This document shows positions 11,390-21,800 of a stretch of DNA of 64,000 bases, in pieces. The stretch comes from Paragonimus skrjabini miyazakii. Lineage: Eukaryota > Platyhelminthes > Trematoda > Plagiorchiida > Troglotrematidae. Numbering within the stretch: position 1 is the first letter of the stretch; every line of letters starts with the position of its first letter. The stretch lies in the NCBI GenBank assembly GCA_014338405.1, contig JTDE01000239.1, forward strand, positions 1-64,000. Reading direction: 5' to 3'. Under the pieces are notes generated by a model, which ran no database searches, had not been told where the DNA came from, and saw nothing but the letters and a program-made list of their open reading frames with translations. The position numbers and the translations under genes are program-made.

Positions 11390-12270
11390 TAGGTTACGTG
11401 AACCCGTCGTGGAAATGATCGACCAACTATTAACGACCCTGCAATCTTCGACTTGGGCTTCACCTATTGTGGCTCCACTTAAACGTGACGGTGGAATGTC
11501 TCGAATTTGAAGTGATTACCGACCCACATTGAACAGATTCCTTTTGCAGAAGAAGTGTACCACTTTTGAACCAGAGGACACTCTGAATAAGTTTCATGGC
11601 CCAAAATAATTTTCCAAGCTGGATTTAAGGTACGCTTTTCTACAGAATCCACTTGACGAAGAGTTCCGTGTTCTGACAACCATCAATTCTCCTTTCGGAT
11701 TGTTTCGCTAAAATTTTCAGTCCTTCAGCCTAAATGTAACGCCTACTGTCTTTCAAGGTGTTATGATCACCATTACTGCTAATCTGGAGGGTGTTTCCAT
11801 TTACCAGAATGATATTGTGCATGCATTAAGCATACCTATACATGAACGATTGTATGCCTTACTCGAACGATTTTGCTCTTTAAGCGTTGCTATTAGTTCT
11901 TCCAGATGCACTTTTGGTACATCCAACTTCTCAGGTCTAAGGTTTCTCGTTGATGAGAATGATTATCATCCTGATCCTGATCGTTTTTCACTTCTATCCA
12001 AGATATCTACTCCAAAATCTTTTGATGAGGTTCGTTCTTTAATGGGTTCTCTTCAGTACTATTCTCGATTCATTCCTAATTTCGTTGTTAAGACAAAAGC
12101 TTTGTTTGGTCTTCTTCCTCAGACTGATTTTGTTTGGACTGACTTAAATGAGCGAACTTTCGGAGTTCTGTTAAACTTTCTGTCTTCTGATGCACTATTA
12201 CGTACGTTTTTCCCAAAGTTACCATCAACGTTGATTACTGATGCGTCCCCAACGTTTATTGGGGCCGTGC
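11390..12270 (+). pseudogene. Reverse transcriptase and start of RNase H, CsRn1-like
   Basis: Fragments in several frames give STWASPIVAPLKRDGG, TTFEPEDTLNKFHG and LTTINSPFGLFR. The longest open segment (11763-12275) contains YQND where YxDD is expected, so one catalytic aspartate has become asparagine. It continues with RSLMGSLQYYSRFIPNF (connection) and LITDASPTFIGAVL, the first catalytic region of RNase H. Two stops follow. Confidence 0.85.
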
Positions 12271-12365
12271 TATAATAAGAGGGCCTTCCTATTACTTGCA
12301 TTTCTAAACGCTTAAATTCAGCGGAGCGTGGATATGTGCAGACATAGAAAGGAGCATTGGCGGTG

Positions 12366-12914
12366 TTAAACCTCTCCTGGCAATTCAGGGTAATTCACTC
12401 AATGACGCTCATTCAGAGGATCGAGTTAACTGGACTATCTGCCAGGTCCAAAAAAGTCGAAAGGATTGGAATTTATACGGTACTGTTTGATAAAATCACA
12501 ACAAAGGTACTGTCTCACCTTGAATATGAATCAACCGGGTGCACAAACTATCCAGCAAAGGAGTTCAACATGGGGCAACAAAGCACGTGTTCGCAAACAG
12601 CCACAACTCAACGCGAAATGACCTCATTAAAACAATCGGGTACAGATGAAGATGAGAACGTGTTAGCAACACCAAGGAGAAAGTTTTACGAGGTAGACAA
12701 TGATATTTGTAAGAAGGAAGAAAGTAAATATTTTATGTGCAGTTATGGTACAAAATTCGTTGTGATCGTTTACTGCACACAACGAAGAAATAAAGGCTGA
12801 ATAAGGATGGGCTTTCTACAATCAAACCAACACATACCTCTACGGATTCTTTGTTCCGCACCATACCAGGCAAAAGACGACAAACATAACAGATGAACTT
12901 CAGCAAATTCAACA
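12366..12914 (+). other. About 550-bp insertion inside the RNase H region
   Basis: RNase H coding is co-linear with the family up to ALAV (ending near 12365) and resumes with VVYWAITRFHKYLFGVHFT at about 12916. The sequence between does not belong to the polyprotein. GGTG occurs at both edges (12362-12365 and 12915-12918), a possible 4-bp target duplication. The insert holds an open segment to 12800 that includes QQSTCSQTATTQREMTSLKQ; I do not recognise it. No terminal inverted repeats were seen. Confidence 0.5.
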
Positions 12915-13130
12915 GGTGGTTTACTGGGCAATAACCAGATTTCACAAATACTTGTTCGGTGTTCATTTCACTAGTCATCGATCATGAAACGCTTAAGTTT
13001 ATTTATAATCCTATTAACTCCATTGCTTAGTCCCCCGCAGAAATCATTCAGTTATGGAGTGTTGCTTTGGCTTCGTGCTCTTATAACATCCAGCATCGCA
13101 ATTCAACGTTAATTCCCCGTGCTGACTATC
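12915..13130 (+). pseudogene. RNase H, second part, of the CsRn1-like element
   Basis: The translation resumes with WAITRFHKYLFGVHFT and an IDHETLKFIYNP-like run, then VALASCSYNIQHRNSTLI and PRADYQSR before the integrase. Frame changes are needed to follow it. Confidence 0.7.
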
Positions 13131-13329
13131 AATCTCGTTATGCTGAATCCAGAGAGGTTGGTGACTCAAAGTGTTTACTGACTCAGCCACTCCCAGTTTC
13201 TCGTTCTGGTTTGATTTTTGGCATTCTGAAATGTTACCATGCAACTTTTGTTTCATTACGTAATGTTTAGAACTGCGATGTTCGGCGAAGATGTCTAGAA
13301 TTCTACAAACGCCGAGATGAACTCTGTGT

Positions 13330-14170
13330 TCCGACAGATGGATTATTGTGTATTGATGACAGAGTTGATATTCTTCCCACATGGAGATCCGCGGTACTAA
13401 ATATCTTACACTTCGGTCATTTGAGAGTCAAAAAGATGAAATCATTGGCTCGTCTAACTTGCTGGTGGCCAGAAATCAGCTTACTAAAGACTGTGCACAT
13501 TGTGTACACAAGGCGTAATTGCGACCAACAAACTGGACACTGGCTGTGACTTGTGAAGCCTATCAAGGAACATATGTTGACTATTATGGTTCATTCCTGG
13601 ATAAGTACTGTGCTCCGATTATCCTTGATTCTTATTCATGTAGGCCGGGAGTTTTTCGTCGTCAACAACTGCGGACTCACTTTGGTTGCATTGCGAAAAA
13701 CGTTCAGTCGGGAAGGAGTACCATGAGCGTTAGGCACTGACAATGACACTCATTTCACTGCGCAGAATTTTGAAGACTGACTGAAGAAAGTTGGATGTCG
13801 GCATTTGCTCGGTGAACCCAGACATCCTCAATCCAGCGGCGCCGCTGAGAATTTTGGGCGTACTCTGAAATATGCGATTAAGTCTATCAACCCGTGCAAT
13901 CTTGAAGAACTGGAGAACGGTGTGGATAACTTCTTGATGCTGTACCGAAATTCCGACCACTAAACAACTGGAAGTAGTCCAGCTAAGCTGTTCAAAAACC
14001 TCGTTATTCGAATTAGCATGCTTAGTTTGGAATTAGCTGAAGTTGTGTATCATTGTGGCAATGACCTACGATCTTCTCGAAGAATTGTGTTCAATAACCT
14101 GTGTACTCGAATGTGTCAAATACTCGTTCAGGATGACGGATCTCTCTCTGTCATAGAAACATCGATCAAC
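13330..14170 (+). pseudogene. Integrase remnant of the CsRn1-like element
   Basis: HFGHLRVKKMKSLARLTCWW corresponds to the zinc-binding N-terminus. VDYYGSFLDKYCAPIILDSY carries the first catalytic aspartate. TDNDTHFTAQNFED near 13737 carries the second, and an SSGAAENFGRTLKYAI-like run near 13840 carries the glutamate. HCGNDLRSSRRIVFNN near 14060-14100 is the C-terminal tail. Stops and shifts interrupt it throughout. Confidence 0.75.
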
Positions 14171-14377
14171 TTGTCTACACTTTACTTGTTTCTACCAGTG
14201 CAATACCTATTACTAATATTCAGGTTTTTGATTGTATTCCAGGTTCAAGTCTCTCAGTTGAAGATGCTGTTGAGAACGAACCGCCACACTTGCGACTGTC
14301 TGAACGCCTCAGAAATGAAAAACGCAGAAACTGCAACAATTTTTGACTCACGCTTAAGCTGTGGCGGATGTGGTGTT

Positions 14378-14544
14378 TGTCACTAAACCCATTTCTCTTT
14401 GCAGTTGTCTACCCACTAGGTTGACAATAAGAATGCAGTTGCTCTCGAAAGCCAAATACTTGGTTTGCTTAGTTCAGGTGTTATTATCACTGCGTCTTTA
14501 GGCTAAGTTAATTACCTGATTTCTTTATTTTTGGAACCATCACA
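14378..14544 (+). repeat. 3' LTR of the CsRn1-like element
   Basis: Begins TGTCAC and ends ATCACA, co-linear with 9885-10066. The boundary is placed where similarity starts and stops. Confidence 0.75.
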
Positions 14545-15029
14545 GATTGGTATCTTTGAACATATATTCTATAGGTGCCTTAGTGCTAACCTTTTTGATA
14601 ATGAAGTTTCCTGATCACTCATGCCCATTGATATTGAACAGGGAGACAGCACAACATTACAGAGTCACCCGTTATAGTTAGAAGTCCAACATAACAAACT
14701 AGATTGCCGACAGCTTTTTTGTAATTGTGTGCTTACAAGGCTCGGAATGCTCTACGTGACCATGTTTCCGCTGTTTTGTGTAAAAATTTTCCGCGCTCGC
14801 ATTGACCAATATTTATTGCTTCAGTTTGGATGTTGCATCTGCTTCCATCGTTGCAACCTACTTCTGGTGAACTTGTGATTCTTCCTCTCGAGAAACAGAG
14901 GTCTAAGTTCCAAAATCCAGATTCCTCAACTACCCATCAGTAAATCTCAAACGCTGCTGTTTCCCACTTCCGTCTCCAATCCACTGATCCATTCATTACC
15001 TGCATAGGCACTAAACCGTTTTAAACGCT
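14545..15029. other. No feature recognised
   Basis: I looked here for the rest of the non-LTR element interrupted at 9885 and could not find it. No RNA gene or open frame of note. Confidence 0.4.
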
Positions 15030-15460
15030 TTACGGAGTTCATATGAGACCGCTCCTCGAGTATGTTGTTCGGGTCGTGTATACCGGCCTGAGCGTGTCTG
15101 GCACGGAGCTATCGAACTGGTAACGGACCTGAGAAATGTCGCATAGAATCTCGTCGTGAAATCCTTGATTTGTTTCTACTTGAATTTCGTCGAATCCGCG
15201 GTGAGTTGAGTCTCACACATTTCCTTAGAGTAGGCATCGTTGAACAGTTCTTTATAATAGCGAATGATGGTGGCCAGCGAGGACATAACAGGAAGCTTTT
15301 CAAGCTTCGTTCTCGGGCCTTTCTTAGGCAGCAGTTCTTTTCTTATGGGATTATTAACCACAGGACCAGCCTTCCTTCTGAGGCTGTTAGCAGCTCTCCT
15401 AGAGATTGCTTTGGAGCATTTCTTGATTCCCATTTACCTAAAAACCAACTATTCAAATGA
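15030..15460 (+). pseudogene. Non-LTR retrotransposon C-terminus (third relic)
   Basis: Near 15043 the translation reads MRPLLEYVVRVVYTGL, the block after the reverse transcriptase palm. After a frameshift, the segment at 15170-15460 gives LLEFRRIRGELSLTHFLRV, LFKLRSRAFLRQQFFSYGII and SLPSEAVSSSPRDCFGAFLD, the typical ORF2 C-terminus. No 5' part is visible, so it is a 5'-truncated insertion or the displaced end of an older copy. It lies about 400 bp upstream of the WDR35 start codon. Open frames on the opposite strand here are shadows. Confidence 0.85.
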
Positions 15461-15848
15461 TTTTACTCTGTTCATGATATTCACTTTAATCCGCAAGAGC
15501 GGCGCTACATCCTGTTTTGAATGATTCCCCTTCAAAGCAACAAACGTCCACTTGACATCAAGCAAGAAGAACGGACTCGATCAGGGAACCTTGGGCATGT
15601 ACCTCGAACCCGCGTATAGATATCTGAAGCGTCGAATAATCCGTCGGTTTCATCCTGTCAGACTACGGCAACGCACAAGGATCGAAGAAGCTACGTGTGC
15701 AGTGAAATAGGTAAGTTTTACCAAAATATTGTAGCCATATGATCTAAAATTAGGTGAAATACCGAAATTTTATTTCATTTTTTGGTTATTTGTTTAAGTC
15801 CGTCACTGTAATGTTTTTTCCACAGTAGTAACGTTTGTTCGAATACAA
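15461..15848 (+). promoter_or_regulatory. 5' flank and probable 5' UTR of WDR35
   Basis: A consensus donor (GTAAGTTTT) starts at 15711 after GAAATAG. A pyrimidine-rich acceptor (GTTTTTTCCACAG) ends at 15825. That would leave a 23-nt untranslated segment (15826-15848) before the ATG and a 115-bp 5'-UTR intron. The acceptor could instead serve spliced-leader trans-splicing, which flatworms use. I could not place the transcription start and see no convincing core promoter. Confidence 0.45.
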
Positions 15849-15872
15849 ATGTTTGCGTATTTGAGCAAAAAA
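15849..15872 (+). CDS. WDR35: WDR35 exon 1, residues 1-8
   Basis: Encodes MFAYLSKK. The start is chosen because it matches the N-terminus of animal WDR35 and is followed at once by a donor (GTAAAA). Intron 1 is 15873-15904, only 32 bp, phase 0. Confidence 0.93.
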
Positions 15873-18800
15873 GTAAAACAAGATATGGATTTATAAACTT
15901 CTAGATTGCGATACCAAATAACAAAAACCTCAAATCTATAGGATGGAGTAAGGAACATGGCTACATTGCTTGTGGTGGGGAAGATGGGCTATTAAAAGTT
16001 CTGAAGTTGGAAGTTCATGGCGACAGTAAAAGTAAAGGACTGGCTGCGCAAACAAACTTAGTGATGAATCAGACTCTAGAAGGACACACAGGTGGTAACA
16101 CCTGTTGTTTTTATTTTACTTTACCCAGGAGTTGTGCAGGTCATCACATGGAACGAAAAATTTAACAAAATTACCACTTCTGACCAACAAGGATTGATTA
16201 TTGTTTGGATGCTTTATAAAGGATCATGGTATGAAGAAATGATAAACAATCGCAACAAATCAGTGGTTTCTGACATGAAAGTAACGCTATCTTCTATGAA
16301 ATTTCTTTATCTTTTAACATTTTTTTCATTTTAGTGGGACACGGACGGCACGCGCATATGTATAGTTTATGAAGATGGCGGTGTTATCGTAGGATCTGTT
16401 GATGGAAATCGTATTTGGGGCAAAGAAATAAACTGTGGGAACCTGCTTGTTGTTGAATGGTCGCCGGATAGTAGCGTTATACTTTTCGGACTGATAAATG
16501 GAGAAATTCTTATATACGATTATGCTGGTAATTTTTTGGTGAGTCCTCTTAGCAAAACACTCCCGCGGGCTTTCTTCGAGTCAGGACTGGACATTTTTTG
16601 ATATCCTAAAAGTTGCATATGCAACTGCTAGTCTTATAAGATCAACGGGGTGATTGCCTCAAGCAATACCTCCCAGTGTATCCCACTGGGTCATTGTGGG
16701 GCTCAATGTAACAGTCCAAGTGAATAATACTCATTCTATTTCTTACTATCAAAACGCCTAAGACAACAAAACTAAAGGTTCAGTGCCTAGATCTCGTGAA
16801 GTATTGTCGGACTTGGAGAATACAGCGTGCAGAAACAATACGTCAAGCAAGACATGCCTGGAGTACTTTTCAAAACGCGTTCCTGGGTTTAAGAAGGGTT
16901 GTTTTCTGCTACTGGACGGAAGTAAGAAATTATCAGAGTGACAAAAACAAGGGTAGATAGAGGAGCAAATTACCGGAAACCTGCAATGGATTTTGACTAT
17001 CAAAAATATTGTTCATTATATTCGCCACAGGCCCGTGATGGGCGCGTGATGGACCACAACATTCCCACTTACAACAGCAATGGAATTTTACAGAAGCAAA
17101 ATATGGCATACTACAAGGTAGTCCAAAATCTGTTCCGTAAAGTTATTCACGTCTCAGCTTCATGTTAAGCACGATACTGTGAATCTTAGTCCGTCTGAGT
17201 GATTCTAACTATTTTCAACCGCTCAAAAATGCTTGGCGGCTTGAATGAACTCATAGTAATACGGAAAGGCAATGATGACAGGTGCTTTCAAGAATCATTA
17301 TCATCAACGATACCTGCAGTTCATACAGATGGCTGTTAGAGGGAAAGTTGTACCTATGGTAGCAATCAAGCTAAAGGGGTTTGTAAACGGTATTTATCAA
17401 TAATACATTAGTTCGAAAATGTCCATCACATGACAACAGTTCTAAGAGGTGAAGGTATTTTTAATTACAAAAGATCTGCCTACAACAAAGATCAGCAAAA
17501 CAATCGCCTTAATGTTAGTCATAAAAGGTGGTGGCGTTGTATCCACCGATAAAGCATAGTAAAATGTGCCAAACAGTACGAAGTTAGAATAAGCTGATGT
17601 AGTCAAACAAAATTAAAATGTCAACTGCATGAAGTTCACTATCAACCCAATATATTGCGTGAACCTTCGTTTTTAGTTATTTACTGCATATCGAATTTAA
17701 AAGTGACGTTTTCATGCGGCTTCCTTTCCACACTTGTGGAAATTCATGCCTTTTCAAGTATTATTTTTTTCCAATTTGCCAACAACTCTATCCTGGTTCC
17801 TCTTATCCAACTCACCATCCTAACAGTTAAATCGGACTAGCCTGGAAATAAAGAAAACATCTATTTGTTTATTTCTATTTATTGTGGTACTTATATCATG
17901 AACGCAAAACTAATTGTGGTCCCCTGACCCCGACGGCCGTTAAGGCCATGTGTTAGTAGGCATGTTAAATGTGGTTTGGTACAGTTATTCTGATGTTTTA
18001 GATGAATATTGCAGTTGGTTTGTTGCGAACCATTTTCATCTTATCTTTACTATATATCGCAGCAGATGTTTCCTCTACATCGACATGCTGAAGAGTAGAG
18101 TTACACACAGTTACATGTATGTATATCAGAATGTAAACCTCTGCGGCATCGTGCCTGTAGCAACGTATTAATTGGGCTAAAACATAGTGATGCAAACGAT
18201 TTTTTATTTAATTACTTTGTGTTATTATTGCAAAACACTTTTGCTCTTCAAAGAACTGGTGTTCAGCTTGAAATCAGATACTTTGCATTATTGTCATGTG
18301 AATCGATTCTCGGTGCATGTGTGTCATTAATGATTAAGGAGGCAGATTAACCTGACTTGACTTAGCAATCGTTCTCCTGCTTGTCCGATATATCAGTGTC
18401 ACCCGACGTTTTTGAGTGAAATTGGGCGTTTATATTCGAATACTTTGAGGCATTTTATTCCTTCTACTGTTAACGCTTTTGTTTTTAATCGTAACTCGAA
18501 ACGTTTTGAATATATGTCTCATATACACGGACCACAAGTTCCGGAGACTTTCTATCTAATGCTGCAAAGGATATGTTTAGCACAACTATTCACGGCTTTT
18601 GATATATATACTTCTGCTGTACTTCGTATGCCTTGGACTCTGCTAACGTAGCTTCTTAAGCAAGCGAACCAGTTAATAACCGCCTTCAGTGAAACTATTA
18701 CTTGTGAATCCACGTCGCCTATATGACTTATTAGAAGCGTTTTTCACCTTGAGAACTAGGACTTAATTAGTTTGAACGTTTTTTGATTGGAGAACGGTGG

Positions 18801-21800
18801 TTATGAGTGCGTAGTGGTGCGATTATGGCTGGGTATCATTTGCACGAATCTAGGAAATGGCGCGGGAAAAGGAAAACCACCTGAATGTTTTTTGAATACC
18901 TTACATTACTGTAAGTTGTAAACCAGTTATTTGTTTACAAAGGTGCGAGCCATTGATGTTGAATGTTTGGGTTTATAAATAGTGCTTCATTACGCAACTT
19001 AATTTCTCCTGCACTGTTACTTGTAAACGATAGCCTGTGTACTTTTAGAAGGCTATATAATAGTCAAATTTAAATACCAACCAATTTCACTATGGAACCT
19101 AATCTCAGTATACAAGGGAAATTGATCATGACCAAGTTTTGGAGCAATAATAGAGCGAAAGCGACTATTACGTTAAGCTTTTATGCTGAAGGCAAAACAA
19201 TATAACGCCATTGAGATAATTGCCTAATCAACGAAACAAAAACAGGGACTTTGTCAGTATATAAGTTTACATTTATTTTGTAAGGCTTGTTTGGAAATTC
19301 TTATGGTCAGTAATCAAAATGAGGTTTGAAAAATAGAAACAGAGTTTAAGTAGTCAGTTTTCGCCTCCCGACTCCTCTAATTATGGTTACATGTGGATTG
19401 GATGCTGTTAGTTTGTGCACAACTAGAAGTGACCGATCTCAAAAACCAAGACCTGTATCTAGGACGCTTTACTTAGTGGTTTTGAGTCATCACCACCGAA
19501 CTAGCATGGCTCTAAAGGACTCAGATGCATTAATACATATTTTGCACAGCACACTTTACAATCGGAAATTTACGTCGATCACGTATTTCGAGTTACTCCT
19601 CGCGGGTATCGATAGAATTTGCTTCCGATAGTGAAGAACAAGTTTTTCGTCTCTTAGTAACTCAGAATTTGCCACATTTTCACAGGTAACTTCTTTTGTA
19701 TTTGATCATCTCTAGCCTTCTTTTTGCACCATGCAAATTGAAGTTTTATTTCAACATACCAAGGTCTCACGATATTACAAATTATCGTCCACGTTAAAGG
19801 TGATGTTTCAATTGAACGCACATTTCAGGACTTGCGAGAACGAACTAAAAGGGTGGCAGGGAGGATTGAAGGATAGACCGTATCTCATGCCTGCGCCCAT
19901 GGGGTAGAGTTTTCAACCTCTCTGCCGATTTAACCGTGACCGCACAGCTGGGTAGTATGTTTCGCTATGGGAATCTCATTACAGGGCAGAATTTCTCTGT
20001 ATACACTGGCTTGTTCGATGCGCTTCTTGGTAACAGAAGTAACTCCGCAAGCGTGACATTGTATGTATTCAACCTTCTGGGGGAAAGGGGACATCCAATC
20101 TCAGCCATAAACACCTGCTATATAACTTCAAGATGAATTCAGTAGAAACCGGTGGTTAGCACACAATTAATTTATGTACAGATCAATCATTTACGAACTT
20201 CAAATGGAGCTGATCAAGCCAAGGACGATTTATATAAAGTGATCACAAGGATTGCGAGTAGAGGCGTGGTAGTAGGTTGTCAGCTGATTCGTGGACATCG
20301 ATGACCAGTGAATGCATGAGCGTGGATCATCGGCAGATGAATTAGAGACACGGTTATTTACGCGCGTGAACTTGGCTGCTGGTGGAATGATTGCTAGTTA
20401 TAACACCCCTAAAAACTGACCATTTAAGACTCATGATATAATGAAACTCTTATGTGAAGATTACTTTATTTACCTCACTTTACAATCTACTAGGTGTAGA
20501 CCAAAAATACAGTGAAATGTAGCAAAGGTATTGCATTTTAGCCCACGGTTGTCGGTTCAACATTAAGAAGTTGGCAGCGAAACGTATGTGTGTGGTTTCC
20601 AGTAAGCACATTGCTTATCGTACGCAGTTTGATGAGTGTTAACTAAGGAACAGAAACATTTCGCACCTCCAACAACTATTGCAACTTTGTTTGCATCAGT
20701 TGACGAAAATCAAACGTGTGAGAATGTTCGTGACTGAGGTCTGCTGACCACATTAATGATAAGCCTTTTGGTAACCAAACATTACAGATCACAGCCGTGC
20801 CGGTGAGTGGCAAAATATAGGTATACATGTACATAACAAACGGCTACGAGACTAACTAAACCGTTCTACACTTTGAATCGCCACTCACCATAAAACTGAT
20901 GAGGAAAATTTGATAGGGGAAGCTTCGGCATAACAAATAGAGAAGTGACAGAATAAAATCAATTTATAAGTTTGCCAGTGTTGCGGATGCAAGCACTCTA
21001 TTGATTAAGTCAACCTACTATTGTATAGACCCACTCTGCTTGGTTCCCTCCACATCTGGTGATGGATTATTGTGTTTTGAAGATTTCTATATCTTTTATG
21101 GAAAACAAAACAAATTCAATTTCCGGTTGGATCCACTCAGAAATACCAAGTGGTTAACAGCACTGTTTTGTGCGTGGTTATCAAAAAAGCATGTGAAAGG
21201 TCACGTGGCCGGTTTTTCAACGCTTGAGCTTGAACCACATTCGGATATTGCAACTCCCAATGACGTGCAAAGACCAAGCCGATCGATATTTTTAGTTTTC
21301 ATTTTAACTACTAATGAGTAGTCGGAATGCCATTTAATAAACATTTGAAAATATTAACTGCAATTCTGGCCGACATTTTATCAAACCTATTTCAATAAGA
21401 ATCACTCGGTTGCAACAACCCGAGCAGTTACTTCATCTTTTCTCGAAGTGAACTGATAGTCTCAGCACTATGTGCATTCAAATATGACCTAGTATCTCAT
21501 TTCGATGATGGCGCAATCTTCAATAACGGATGATTCACGAGAAGGTGAATCGGAGTTGAAATTTCAGCCCTGCCAAGGAAATGCATTAATCACGAACAAT
21601 AGCAAGAGCGATATCGGTGTCTATTGAGCGGTTTGAAAAGGAGTTGGCTGCAATATCCATCTGAACTTGAACGCCGTAACCACCTTTGGGTGGTGTTCAA
21701 TTTACCTCTGAGCTTACTGCAGCAGACAAATCACTTAAATCAAACCGTTTTCAGGCATATATTTTAGTAACAGATTTATTTCAACGAGGTAGAATGTGAG

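Larger units (their letters stand above)
9885..14544 (+). mobile_element. CsRn1-like Gypsy LTR retrotransposon relic
   Basis: LTR-like direct repeats at 9885-10066 and 14378-14544 enclose, in order, a Gag zinc knuckle, aspartic protease, reverse transcriptase, RNase H and integrase. The protein motifs fit the CsRn1 group of Gypsy elements described from liver flukes. Every domain is broken by stops or frameshifts and the reverse transcriptase active site is changed, so this is an old copy. The 5' LTR abuts a broken non-LTR reverse transcriptase, so it probably inserted into that element. I found no convincing 5-bp target duplication (GTGAT on the left, GATTG on the right). TGGCGTCGCGGACC two bases after the 5' LTR may be the primer-binding site; I cannot name the tRNA. 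Confidence 0.85.

Noticed and set aside
9880..14549. 5-bp target duplication of the CsRn1-like element
   Set aside because: GTGAT and GATTG do not match when aligned at the LTR edges. The overlap of GAT is too short to claim.
15176..15433. Minus-strand basic protein upstream of WDR35
   Set aside because: It lies antisense to a recognisable non-LTR ORF2 C-terminus and is rich in Arg and Lys only because of the complement.
21001..21321. Gene in intron 4
   Set aside because: 106 codons with no recognisable domain, no splice context and no repeat partner in the window. It may be chance.
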